Shown here: positions 1 to 3,480 of the stretch, piece by piece
Layout: each line of letters begins with the position of its first letter
Numbering within the stretch: the first letter of the stretch is position 1
Assembly (NCBI GenBank): GCA_905236115.1
Contig: CAJOOL010000270.1
Span: 1 to 5,138, forward strand
Source: an uncultured Endomicrobiia bacterium
GTDB taxonomy: Bacteria; Elusimicrobiota; Endomicrobiia; Endomicrobiales; Endomicrobiaceae
Direction: 5' to 3'
DNA length: 5,138 nucleotides
Made by a program: the position numbers and the translations under genes
The notes under the pieces: model-generated
The model's database searches: none
What the model was told of the DNA's origin: nothing
The model's input: the letters and a program-made list of their open reading frames with translations, nothing else

Positions 1-270
1 GTAGTTGATTTGTGCGTTAAGACGGCAGAAAAATGTTACGGAAAAGAAAATGTTGTTTTGCTGGAACATCCGTCAATGGGCGGTGAAGATTTTGCCGAAT
101 ATTTGAAAGTCGTTAAAGGTGCTTTTGTTTATATCGGAACTTCTTCGGATGAAAAAACTTCTTATCCTTGGCATCATGAGAAATTTGATTTGGACGAAAC
201 CGCTCTTCCTAAAGCAGCGGAATTTTTAGCAGAAACAGCCATAGCGGCAGTTGAAATGTTGAATAGTTGA
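1..270 (+). CDS. M20-family amidohydrolase (peptidase M20 / N-acyl amino acid deacylase), C-terminal fragment
   Basis: The reading frame is open from the first base, so the gene starts upstream of the window; 89 residues and the stop are visible. The end resembles zinc-dependent M20 amidohydrolases (hippurate hydrolase, N-acyl-L-amino acid and N-acetyldiaminopimelate deacetylases), cytoplasmic enzymes that remove acyl groups from amino acids. Seen directly: SMGGEDFAEYL at visible residues 25-35, the conserved block of the catalytic domain, and PWHHEKFDLDE at 56-66, whose histidine is the usual late metal ligand. A C-terminal helix rich in alanine and glutamate follows, as is normal for the family. 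The exact substrate cannot be told from this end. The last residues AVEMLNS and the stop are written by an 8-bp tandem repeat (249-272). The gene converges on yraN. Confidence 0.88.
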   Translation, partial: VVDLCVKTAEKCYGKENVVLLEHPSMGGEDFAEYLKVVKGAFVYIGTSSDEKTSYPWHHEKFDLDETALPKAAEFLAETAIAAVEMLNS

Positions 271-299
271 ACGGACTTCGTCCTGTTGAACAGTTGAAA
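249..299 (+). repeat. Octamer tandem repeat array (WGTTGAAN) with central GC hairpin
   Basis: Three units in exact 8-bp register, AGTTGAAA (249-256), TGTTGAAT (257-264) and AGTTGAAC (265-272), run across the amidohydrolase stop codon. A small palindrome, GGAC-TTC-GTCC (273-283), follows, and then two more units, TGTTGAAC (284-291) and AGTTGAAA (292-299). Related arrays occur at 323-364, 2112-2127 and 2221-2244. Function is unknown. The arrays sit at gene 3' ends in the sense direction, so a role in the 3' untranslated region or a spreading repeat is possible. Confidence 0.7.
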
Positions 300-332
300 A
301 GTTTATTTTTCTTCTGAAAACCTTTCAACTGT
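290..332. other. Inverted repeat between convergent genes
   Basis: ACAGTTGAAA (290-299) is the exact reverse complement of TTTCAACTGT (323-332), giving a 10-bp stem with a 23-nt loop between the convergent amidohydrolase and yraN genes. It arises because sense-oriented octamer units from both genes meet head to head. The loop contains a T-rich stretch (302-312), but there is no U-run directly after the stem on either strand. A classical intrinsic terminator is therefore not clear, although the position would suit one. Confidence 0.45.
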
Positions 333-364
333 CTTTGTTGTTCGTCGTTCTCAACTCTTCAACT
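323..364 (-). repeat. Octamer repeat units downstream of yraN
   Basis: Read on the minus strand, this stretch holds AGTTGAAG (364-357) and AGTTGAGA (356-349), an 18-nt interruption, then AGTTGAAA (330-323). These belong to the same WGTTGAAN family as 249-299 and again lie in the sense direction just past a gene end: the yraN stop codon ends four bases away. Here the repeat does not overlap the stop codon. Confidence 0.6.
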
Positions 365-368
365 GTTT

Positions 369-737
369 TTAAATATAATATTTCTTCTTCGGAACAAACG
401 CATTTTTTATGTGCTCAATTTCCGTCCCGCAGATTGATATAACATCAAATCTGAAGTCGGATTGTATTTTGTTGTTTTTGATATAACACAATGCGGTTTT
501 TATTATTTTGGATTGTTTTGTTTTTGTCACAAATTCCGCAGGCGTTCCGTATTTCTTATTTTTTCTGTATTTTACTTCAACAAAAACAAAAGTATCTTTG
601 TCCTTTACGATAATATCTATTTCGCCTATCGGAAGAAGTTTGTAGTTCCGTTCCAGTATCTCACAATTCTGTTCTTTAAGATAATTCACTGCTTCCTGTT
701 CGTATTTTTTGCCTATGTCAACGGTTAATTCTTTCAT
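369..737 (-). CDS. yraN: YraN/UPF0102 family endonuclease-like protein
   Basis: A 122-residue protein of the UPF0102 (YraN) family, which has a PD-(D/E)xK nuclease-like fold related to Holliday-junction resolvases; its cellular role is not firmly established. Seen directly: the N-terminal helix with IGKKYEQEAVNYL (8-20), LERNYKLLPIGEIDIIV (28-44) with the acidic Asp41, FVEVKYR (52-58) with the Glu54-x-Lys56 pair of the predicted active site, and RFDVI (96-100). Length is normal for the family (about 110-130). The start at 737 aligns well with family members, but no clear Shine-Dalgarno precedes it. It lies 6 bases after the XRE regulator gene on the same strand, so the two are probably co-transcribed and translation may be coupled. 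It ends just before octamer repeats. Confidence 0.92.
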   Translation of the reverse strand: MKELTVDIGKKYEQEAVNYLKEQNCEILERNYKLLPIGEIDIIVKDKDTFVFVEVKYRKNKKYGTPAEFVTKTKQSKIIKTALCYIKNNKIQSDFRFDVISICGTEIEHIKNAFVPKKKYYI

Positions 738-743
738 TTGTTT

Positions 744-1064
744 TTAAGCTTTTGTGTTTTTTAATTCCGTGTTTTCTTTTTCAAGTTTTAACACTTTATT
801 TTCCAGCATTAAAACCTGTTTTTCCAATTCTAAAATTTTTATGTCCTTTTTGTCAAGACCGTTGATTTTATTTTTAGGTTTTTCAACGAAATAATCAAAA
901 GGAATTTTTAAGGCTTTTGATATTTTTTTTACGGAAGTTACTGACGGTTTTTTGCCGTTAATCCACTGGCTTATTAACGAACGGTTTGTATGTATCAATT
1001 TGGCAAATTCTTCCTGCGTATAGCCTGCATTTTTTATGGCTTCTTTTAACTTTTTACCGGACAT
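744..1064 (-). CDS. XRE-family (Cro/CI-type) transcriptional regulator with C-terminal leucine zipper
   Basis: A 106-residue DNA-binding protein. Residues 3-58 form a Cro/CI helix-turn-helix domain: LKEAIKNAGYTQEEFAKLI, then the recognition-helix region TNRSLISQWINGKKP (26-40) and VKKISKALKIPFDYFV (45-60). A short linker is followed by a strict heptad pattern with hydrophobic a/d positions I77, L80, V84, L87, V91, L94, N98 and L101. This predicts a parallel coiled coil, including a buried asparagine at an a position as seen in GCN4-type zippers. The ATG at 1064 is chosen because GGAG (1077-1074) lies 9 bases upstream and the homology begins there; the frame is open further upstream but reads through non-coding structure. 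It probably binds the dyad at 1099-1138 just in front of it, which is an inference. The target genes are unknown. It is followed 6 bases later by yraN. Confidence 0.85.
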   Translation of the reverse strand: MSGKKLKEAIKNAGYTQEEFAKLIHTNRSLISQWINGKKPSVTSVKKISKALKIPFDYFVEKPKNKINGLDKKDIKILELEKQVLMLENKVLKLEKENTELKNTKA

Positions 1065-1073
1065 ACGGAAAAA

Positions 1074-1077
1074 CTCC
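1074..1077 (-). promoter_or_regulatory. Ribosome binding site fixing the XRE regulator start
   Basis: On the minus strand GGAG lies 9 bases before the ATG at 1064. It is the only purine-rich Shine-Dalgarno in this region and supports the short 106-residue form over an extended start near 1277. Confidence 0.6.
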
Positions 1078-1087
1078 AAAAAAACTA

Positions 1088-1117
1088 TTGACAAAATTGT
1101 TATCATTATGTTATAAT
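1088..1117 (+). promoter_or_regulatory. Sigma-70 type promoter, divergent from the XRE gene
   Basis: TTGACA (1088-1093) and TATAAT (1112-1117) are both perfect consensus hexamers, separated by 18 bases; transcription would start near 1124. The -10 box lies inside the four-half-site dyad at 1099-1138, so a protein bound there would block it. The transcript would enter the structured segment at 1154-1248 and might continue to the pilin at 1464. The region is AT-rich, but two exact hexamers at a usable distance are unlikely by chance. Confidence 0.6.
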
Positions 1118-1138
1118 TGATAATAACAAAATAATAAC
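1099..1138. promoter_or_regulatory. Four-half-site dyad operator, probable target of the XRE regulator
   Basis: Two copies of GTTATNAT (1099-1106 GTTATCAT, 1110-1117 GTTATAAT) and two copies of its complement ATAATAAC (1120-1127, 1131-1138) are arranged with exact twofold symmetry around 1118/1119. The steps within each pair are 11 bp, one helical turn, so all four lie on one face of the helix. The inner pair forms GTTATAATTGATAATAAC. The site overlaps the plus-strand -10 box and lies 35 bp upstream of the regulator start, the usual place for an autoregulatory operator. Binding by the neighbouring regulator is inferred. Confidence 0.6.
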
Positions 1139-1153
1139 ATTCTGCAAATATAA

Positions 1154-1248
1154 AATGCCGAGCGGGCTGTTTTGGCACACTACCAAAGCATAGCACAGCT
1201 TGGAAAAAGATAAAACTTTTTGGGTAAGCGTTTATCTTCTCGGCGATT
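1154..1248 (+). ncRNA. Candidate structured RNA (three-way junction), family unknown
   Basis: Three helices fit together in nested order. P1 pairs AATGCCGAG (1154-1162) with CTCGGC plus ATT (1239-1244, 1246-1248; one bulged G). P2 is a hairpin, GCTGT TTTGG (1166-1175) with CCAAA (1183-1187) and ACAGC (1195-1199). P3 pairs AAGATAAA (1207-1214) with TTTATCTT (1231-1238), which runs directly into the P1 strand and so could stack on it. G1165 and G1164 could add G-U pairs to U1200 and U1201 on the plus strand only, a mild hint for that strand. A consensus promoter starts about 30 nt upstream. I do not recognise an Rfam family. It could be an independent small RNA, a leader element of the pilin, or chance structure. 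Confidence 0.4.
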
Positions 1249-1274
1249 ATACAAAAAAGCTCTTTAAAAAGCAA
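1246..1274 (-). promoter_or_regulatory. Possible minus-strand promoter for the XRE-yraN operon
   Basis: On the minus strand TTGCTT (1274-1269) is followed after 17 bases by a perfect TATAAT (1251-1246). It would start a transcript near 1239 with a leader of about 175 nt that crosses the dyad before reaching the regulator. The -35 box is weak and the region AT-rich. No better minus-strand promoter is visible closer to the gene. Confidence 0.3.
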
Positions 1275-1298
1275 CAATTACAGCGAAGCAAAAAATAG

Positions 1299-1335
1299 TT
1301 TGTCATTCCCGAATGTCTCTGTCGGGAATCTATGT
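1299..1335 (+). repeat. REP-like palindrome, GTCATTCCCGA type
   Basis: ATTCCCGA (1305-1312) and TCGGGAAT (1322-1329) form an 8-bp stem around a 9-nt loop, within the frame GTCATTCCCGA...TCGGGAATCTA. This kind of short palindrome is widely scattered in intergenic DNA of many bacteria. Here it is non-coding and lies in the region before the pilin. Whether it forms a hairpin in the transcript depends on the upstream promoter. Confidence 0.65.
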
Positions 1336-1355
1336 TATAAAAATTCCTCTTTGCT

Positions 1356-1387
1356 GTCATTGCGAGGAGTTTACGACGAAGCAATCT
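1356..1387 (+). repeat. REP/MITE-like element, GTCATTGCGAGG...CGAAGCAATCT type
   Basis: The ends GTCATTGCGAGG (1356-1367) and ACGAAGCAATCT (1376-1387) are the hallmark termini of a common intergenic palindrome; ATTGC (1359-1363) pairs with GCAAT (1381-1385). The centre (GAGTTTACG) has lost the inner inverted repeat that the copy at 2166-2204 keeps, so this copy looks decayed. The two copies are in opposite orientation. Confidence 0.7.
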
Positions 1388-1405
1388 TGCCGTTTGAAAA
1401 TAGGA

Positions 1406-1427
1406 ATCCGAGGGGTTAGCCTCGGAT
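1406..1427 (+). promoter_or_regulatory. Hairpin in the pilin 5' leader
   Basis: ATCCGAGG (1406-1413) pairs perfectly with CCTCGGAT (1420-1427) around the loop GGTTAG. It ends 23 bases before the Shine-Dalgarno, followed by an A-rich unstructured stretch. No U-run follows on the plus strand, so it is not a classical terminator. It may stabilise the transcript or protect its 5' end, which is an inference. Confidence 0.5.
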
Positions 1428-1450
1428 AATATAAAGAATAAAAAAATAAA

Positions 1451-1456
1451 AAGGAG
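1451..1456 (+). promoter_or_regulatory. Strong ribosome binding site of the pilin gene
   Basis: AAGGAG lies 7 bases before the ATG at 1464, a near-ideal Shine-Dalgarno with ideal spacing, in an A-rich and likely unstructured context. It fixes the start codon and suggests high translation, as expected for a structural pilin. Confidence 0.8.
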
Positions 1457-1463
1457 AAAAATT

Positions 1464-1934
1464 ATGAAAAAGTTATTGAAATTTCGTAAAAGCAAAACAG
1501 GCTTCACATTGGTTGAACTGGTTATTGTCATTGCTATTGTAATCATTCTGTCTGTAATCAGCGTCCCGATTTATCGCGGGTATGTTGACAAAGCAAAAAA
1601 GTCTGAGGGATATGCCTTACTGGGAGCAATTCTTTCTGCTCAAAAAGCATACTATAGTGAATATGGTTATTTCTATTATAGTCCACATTGCAGAGATGTT
1701 GAGTGGTCAAATTATTATCCGGCATTGGGTGTTGATGCCAGAAGTAACAAATATTTTACTTTGTTTTATTCCTTTGCACCGGCTAATATTGCAAAAAATG
1801 AATTTTGTGCTTTTGTTCAAAAACCGGAAGATTTATGTGAAGGAAATGTAACAAGGATCGGATTGAGTTTTGGTGTAGATCCCGGATGGCTTATTATAAA
1901 AGATATTTCTTCAACAGGTTCTTGGAGTAATTAA
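1464..1934 (+). CDS. Type IV pilin-like protein (prepilin N-terminal methylation motif)
   Basis: A 156-residue prepilin. The 13-residue basic leader ends in Gly13, and the class III signal GFTLVE (13-18) predicts prepilin peptidase cleavage between Gly13 and Phe14, methylation of Phe14, and Glu18 as the conserved Glu5 of the mature protein. Residues 14-37 form the hydrophobic helix that anchors the subunit in the inner membrane and packs in the filament core. YRGYVDKAKKSEGYALLGAI (37-56) continues the helix. The small globular domain (about 60-156) is rich in tyrosine and has three cysteines (C76, C115, C125), the last two possibly forming a C-terminal disulfide loop. The short size and the segment VDARSNKYF (90-98) resemble pilin paralogues that I associate with Elusimicrobia. 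It has a strong Shine-Dalgarno and no assembly genes beside it, so it is probably one of several dispersed pilin or pseudopilin genes. A role in pili or in secretion cannot be decided. Confidence 0.9.
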   Translation: MKKLLKFRKSKTGFTLVELVIVIAIVIILSVISVPIYRGYVDKAKKSEGYALLGAILSAQKAYYSEYGYFYYSPHCRDVEWSNYYPALGVDARSNKYFTLFYSFAPANIAKNEFCAFVQKPEDLCEGNVTRIGLSFGVDPGWLIIKDISSTGSWSN

Positions 1935-2035
1935 TTCTAAATTTATATTCAATATTTCAACCTAAGATTTTATTGTAACAAAAAATAAAACGGAAGTTAC
2001 TTTTACATTGTTAAATATAAATAATTTATTTTAAA

Positions 2036-2058
2036 GGATTGCGACATAGCAGCAATCC
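2036..2058. other. Short hairpin between pilin and hydE
   Basis: GGATTGC (2036-2042) and GCAATCC (2052-2058) form a perfect 7-bp stem with a 9-nt loop. The arms resemble the ATTGC/GCAAT ends of the REP-like elements at 1356 and 2166, so it may be a shortened relative. It sits just beyond the T-run of the hydE terminator and about 100 bases after the pilin stop. Confidence 0.45.
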
Positions 2059-2059
2059 C

Positions 2060-2107
2060 AAAAAAAACGAGCAGAGGAATTTTTTAAAAATTTTCTTCTG
2101 TTCGTTT
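2060..2107. terminator. Intrinsic terminator between convergent pilin and hydE
   Basis: AAACGAGCAGAGGAA (2065-2079) pairs with TTCTTCTGTTCGTTT (2093-2107) around an A/T loop. On the plus strand this is a 15-bp stem with two G-U pairs; on the minus strand the same two positions are A-C mismatches. On the minus strand the stem is followed by eight T (2067-2060), which suits termination of hydE. On the plus strand only a weak T-rich tail follows. It most likely serves both genes. Confidence 0.7.
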
Positions 2108-2111
2108 CCTG

Positions 2112-2127
2112 TTTCAACCATTCAACT
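2112..2127 (-). repeat. Octamer repeat units upstream of the hydE terminator
   Basis: On the minus strand AGTTGAAT (2127-2120) and GGTTGAAA (2119-2112) are two units of the WGTTGAAN family in 8-bp register. They lie in the hydE 3' untranslated region between the REP-like palindrome and the terminator. The neighbouring 2128-2158 is a diverged pyrimidine-rich stretch of CTTC/CTCT that may be worn-down units. Confidence 0.5.
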
Positions 2128-2165
2128 CTTCCTCTTTCATCTAATCCTCTAATCTTCAAACAAAA

Positions 2166-2204
2166 AGATTGCTTCGTTGGCACTTCGTGCCGCCTCGCAA
2201 TGAC
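2166..2204 (-). repeat. REP/MITE-like element with intact inner hairpin
   Basis: The termini AGATTGCTTCG (2166-2176) and CCTCGCAATGAC (2193-2204) match, in reverse, those of the element at 1356-1387. Inside, GGCAC-TTC-GTGCC (2179-2191) is a perfect stem-loop, giving a palindrome within a palindrome. It is followed by a second small inverted repeat, CGGCA-G-TGCCG (2204-2214). The whole stretch lies in the 3' untranslated region of hydE, 9-57 bases past its stop codon. Confidence 0.75.
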
Positions 2205-2220
2205 GGCAGTGCCGTTGCCG

Positions 2221-2244
2221 TTTCAACTTTTCAACTCTTCAACT
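2221..2244 (-). repeat. Octamer tandem array overlapping the hydE stop codon
   Basis: On the minus strand AGTTGAAG (2244-2237), AGTTGAAA (2236-2229) and AGTTGAAA (2228-2221) form three near-perfect 8-bp units. They encode the last HydE residues (VEELKS) and contain its TGA stop (2225-2223). The arrangement relative to the frame is the same as at the amidohydrolase 3' end (249-272). Confidence 0.75.
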
Positions 2245-3278
2245 GCCTTTCTCACATTCCCCACATCTGTAACAATTCTGTATCCTGTATTTTTGACACG
2301 CCTTTCCAAACAGCCTCTGCATTCGGCAGCTTCCTCGCCCGTGCAAATTTTGTTGTTGTATAAAGCATACAAATTTCTGTATTTCACCGGCGATAAATTC
2401 GGCATTAAGACATTGGCACCAGCTTTAAGCCCCAACTCTCTGCCGTTCGGTGCAATAGTTCCGAGTGCAGTGGTTGCAGGTATCAAAGCATAAGGAAACA
2501 TCAGCCTTAATATTGAAATAAGTTTTAATGTCAGCTTTAAACTGCCGTTGGGGAAATTTTGAAATTTCGTATTTTTGGCGGCGATAAAAGGCCCTATTCC
2601 TATCATATCAGGTTTCAATTCCTGCAAAAAACGCAAATCTTCAATCAGATTTTCCGTTGTCTGATAAGGCGACCCAACCATAAATCCGCTGCCCGTCTGA
2701 TAACCGATTTCTTTTAAATCAAAAAGACATTGTTTCCTTTTTTTCACGGACAGATATTCCGGATGCAGTTTCCCGTAATGATTTTCTTTTGCAGTTTCAT
2801 GACGCAGAAGATAACGGTTTGCACCGGCCTTAAAAAATGCGGTATAACTTTCTTTGCTCTTTTCGCCCAGCGATAATGTTATCGCACAGTCTTTATAATT
2901 TTTTCTTATTGCCGAAACAATATCGCAGATTTTTTTATCCGTAAAAAAAATATCTTCGCCGCCCTGCAAAACAAAAGTTCTGTAACCCAGTTCATATCCC
3001 GTTTTACAGCAGGAAAGAATTTCTTCTTTACTCAATCTGTAACGTTTTAATTCTCTGTTCTCACATCCTATTCCGCAGTAATAACATCCGTTTTTGCAGT
3101 AGTTTGTTATTTCTATAAGTCCGCGAAGATAAACATCCGCTGCATAAATTTGTCTGCGGACGCTGTCGGCCTGCTTAAAAAGATATTCATCGGAAGTATC
3201 GTCGTTAAGCAGTATTTTAAATTTTTCGTCGGAAAGATTTTTGTTGCTCTTCAACTCATCAATAATATTTTTTATCAT
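2223..3278 (-). CDS. hydE: [FeFe]-hydrogenase H-cluster maturase HydE (radical SAM)
   Basis: A 351-residue radical SAM enzyme of the HydE/BioB group that, with HydF and HydG, builds the di-iron subcluster of [FeFe] hydrogenase in the cytoplasm. Seen directly: CKNGCYYC (C61, C65, C68; the CX3CX2C form) binding the SAM-reactive 4Fe-4S cluster, FVLQGGED (102-109), TLSLGE (134-139), RYLLRHETA (155-163), GSGFMVGSPYQT (196-207), DMIGIGPFI (224-232) and IPATTALGTIAP (266-277), all closely matching HydE rather than biotin synthase. C312, C320 and C323 reproduce the CX7CX2C triad of the accessory second cluster known in Thermotoga HydE. Length is typical. No Shine-Dalgarno precedes the ATG, but no other start fits. 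No hydF, hydG or hydrogenase gene is in view. The last residues and stop lie in an octamer repeat. PylB is a related alternative, less likely given the RHETA and QGGED motifs. Confidence 0.92.
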   Translation of the reverse strand: MIKNIIDELKSNKNLSDEKFKILLNDDTSDEYLFKQADSVRRQIYAADVYLRGLIEITNYCKNGCYYCGIGCENRELKRYRLSKEEILSCCKTGYELGYRTFVLQGGEDIFFTDKKICDIVSAIRKNYKDCAITLSLGEKSKESYTAFFKAGANRYLLRHETAKENHYGKLHPEYLSVKKRKQCLFDLKEIGYQTGSGFMVGSPYQTTENLIEDLRFLQELKPDMIGIGPFIAAKNTKFQNFPNGSLKLTLKLISILRLMFPYALIPATTALGTIAPNGRELGLKAGANVLMPNLSPVKYRNLYALYNNKICTGEEAAECRGCLERRVKNTGYRIVTDVGNVRKAVEELKS

Positions 3279-3378
3279 AAAATTAATTTTATCATTTTTA
3301 ATAAAGAAATAAAACAGCCGGGCATTTATCTCAAGAAACTACATAGGCAAAAAGCCTTGCGGTTTCCAGTGTAAAAAG

Positions 3379-3407
3379 TTGAAAAATATCGTCTAAATTG
3401 TTAGAAT
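3379..3407 (+). promoter_or_regulatory. Sigma-70 type promoter of the ybaB-permease-waaA cluster
   Basis: TTGAAA (3379-3384) and TAGAAT (3402-3407) each match consensus at five of six positions, with the ideal 17-base spacer. Transcription would begin near 3414, giving ybaB a leader of about 67 nt that contains the hairpin at 3430-3453. The rest of the hydE-ybaB gap (3279-3378) is AT-rich, and I see no convincing minus-strand promoter for hydE there. Confidence 0.55.
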
Positions 3408-3429
3408 TATAAAATAAAAATATTTAGGA

Positions 3430-3453
3430 AATGCCGGTTAATTAATCGGCATT
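3430..3453 (+). promoter_or_regulatory. Hairpin in the ybaB 5' leader
   Basis: AATGCCGGTT (3430-3439) pairs with AATCGGCATT (3444-3453) over 10 bp with one G-U pair on the plus strand and the tetraloop AATT. It starts about 16 nt after the predicted transcription start and ends 15 nt before the Shine-Dalgarno. No U-run follows, so termination is unlikely. It could stabilise the 5' end or be a protein-binding site. Confidence 0.5.
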
Positions 3454-3468
3454 ATCTCTACGTAAGGT

Positions 3469-3474
3469 AAGGAG
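3469..3474 (+). promoter_or_regulatory. Ribosome binding site of ybaB
   Basis: AAGGAG lies 6 bases before the ATG at 3481, an ideal Shine-Dalgarno that fixes the start codon of ybaB. Confidence 0.75.
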
Positions 3475-3480
3475 CAAGTT

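Noticed and set aside
249..364. CRISPR array
   Set aside because: The repeats are 8 bp and directly adjoining, with no regular spacers and no cas genes nearby.
462..728. Plus-strand reading frame of 88 codons opposite yraN
   Set aside because: It is the antisense shadow of yraN, rich in Phe and Tyr from reversed Lys/Glu codons, with no recognisable family.
1154..1248. Cyclic di-GMP (GEMM-I) riboswitch, tempting because it is also a three-way junction ahead of a pilin
   Set aside because: The conserved core (GCAAA-type joining region, GNRA loop and its receptor) is not recognisable.
1253..1272. Minus-strand intrinsic terminator, stem GCTTTTTAAAGAGC followed by six T
   Set aside because: The stem is only five pairs with one G-U, there is no minus-strand gene upstream for it to end, and the same bases serve the possible TTGCTT/TATAAT promoter spacer.
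1065..1277. N-terminal extension of the XRE regulator, giving a 177-residue protein starting near 1277
   Set aside because: The extension has no Shine-Dalgarno, reads antisense through the dyad and the structured segment, and adds nothing to the HTH domain; GGAG before the ATG at 1064 marks a better start.
1194..1298. Open plus-strand stretch after a TAG at 1191-1193 that reads like protein (HSLEKDKTFWVSVYLLGDY...)
   Set aside because: It has no start codon with a ribosome binding site, the upstream ATG (1155) is closed by the TAG after 12 codons, and the segment is better explained by base pairing. A decayed gene cannot be fully excluded.
1247..1546. Minus-strand reading frame of 99 codons
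   Set aside because: It runs antisense through the REP-like palindromes and the pilin start; such palindromes yield spurious LLRRKLLAMT-type translations.
2169..2493. Two plus-strand reading frames across the hydE 3' end
   Set aside because: They are antisense to the well-supported hydE gene and start inside the repeat region; no ribosome binding site or homology is visible.
3345..3357. Small hairpin AGGC-AAAAA-GCCT in the hydE-ybaB gap as a terminator
   Set aside because: A four-base stem without a following U-run on either strand is too weak to call, and the flanking genes are divergent.
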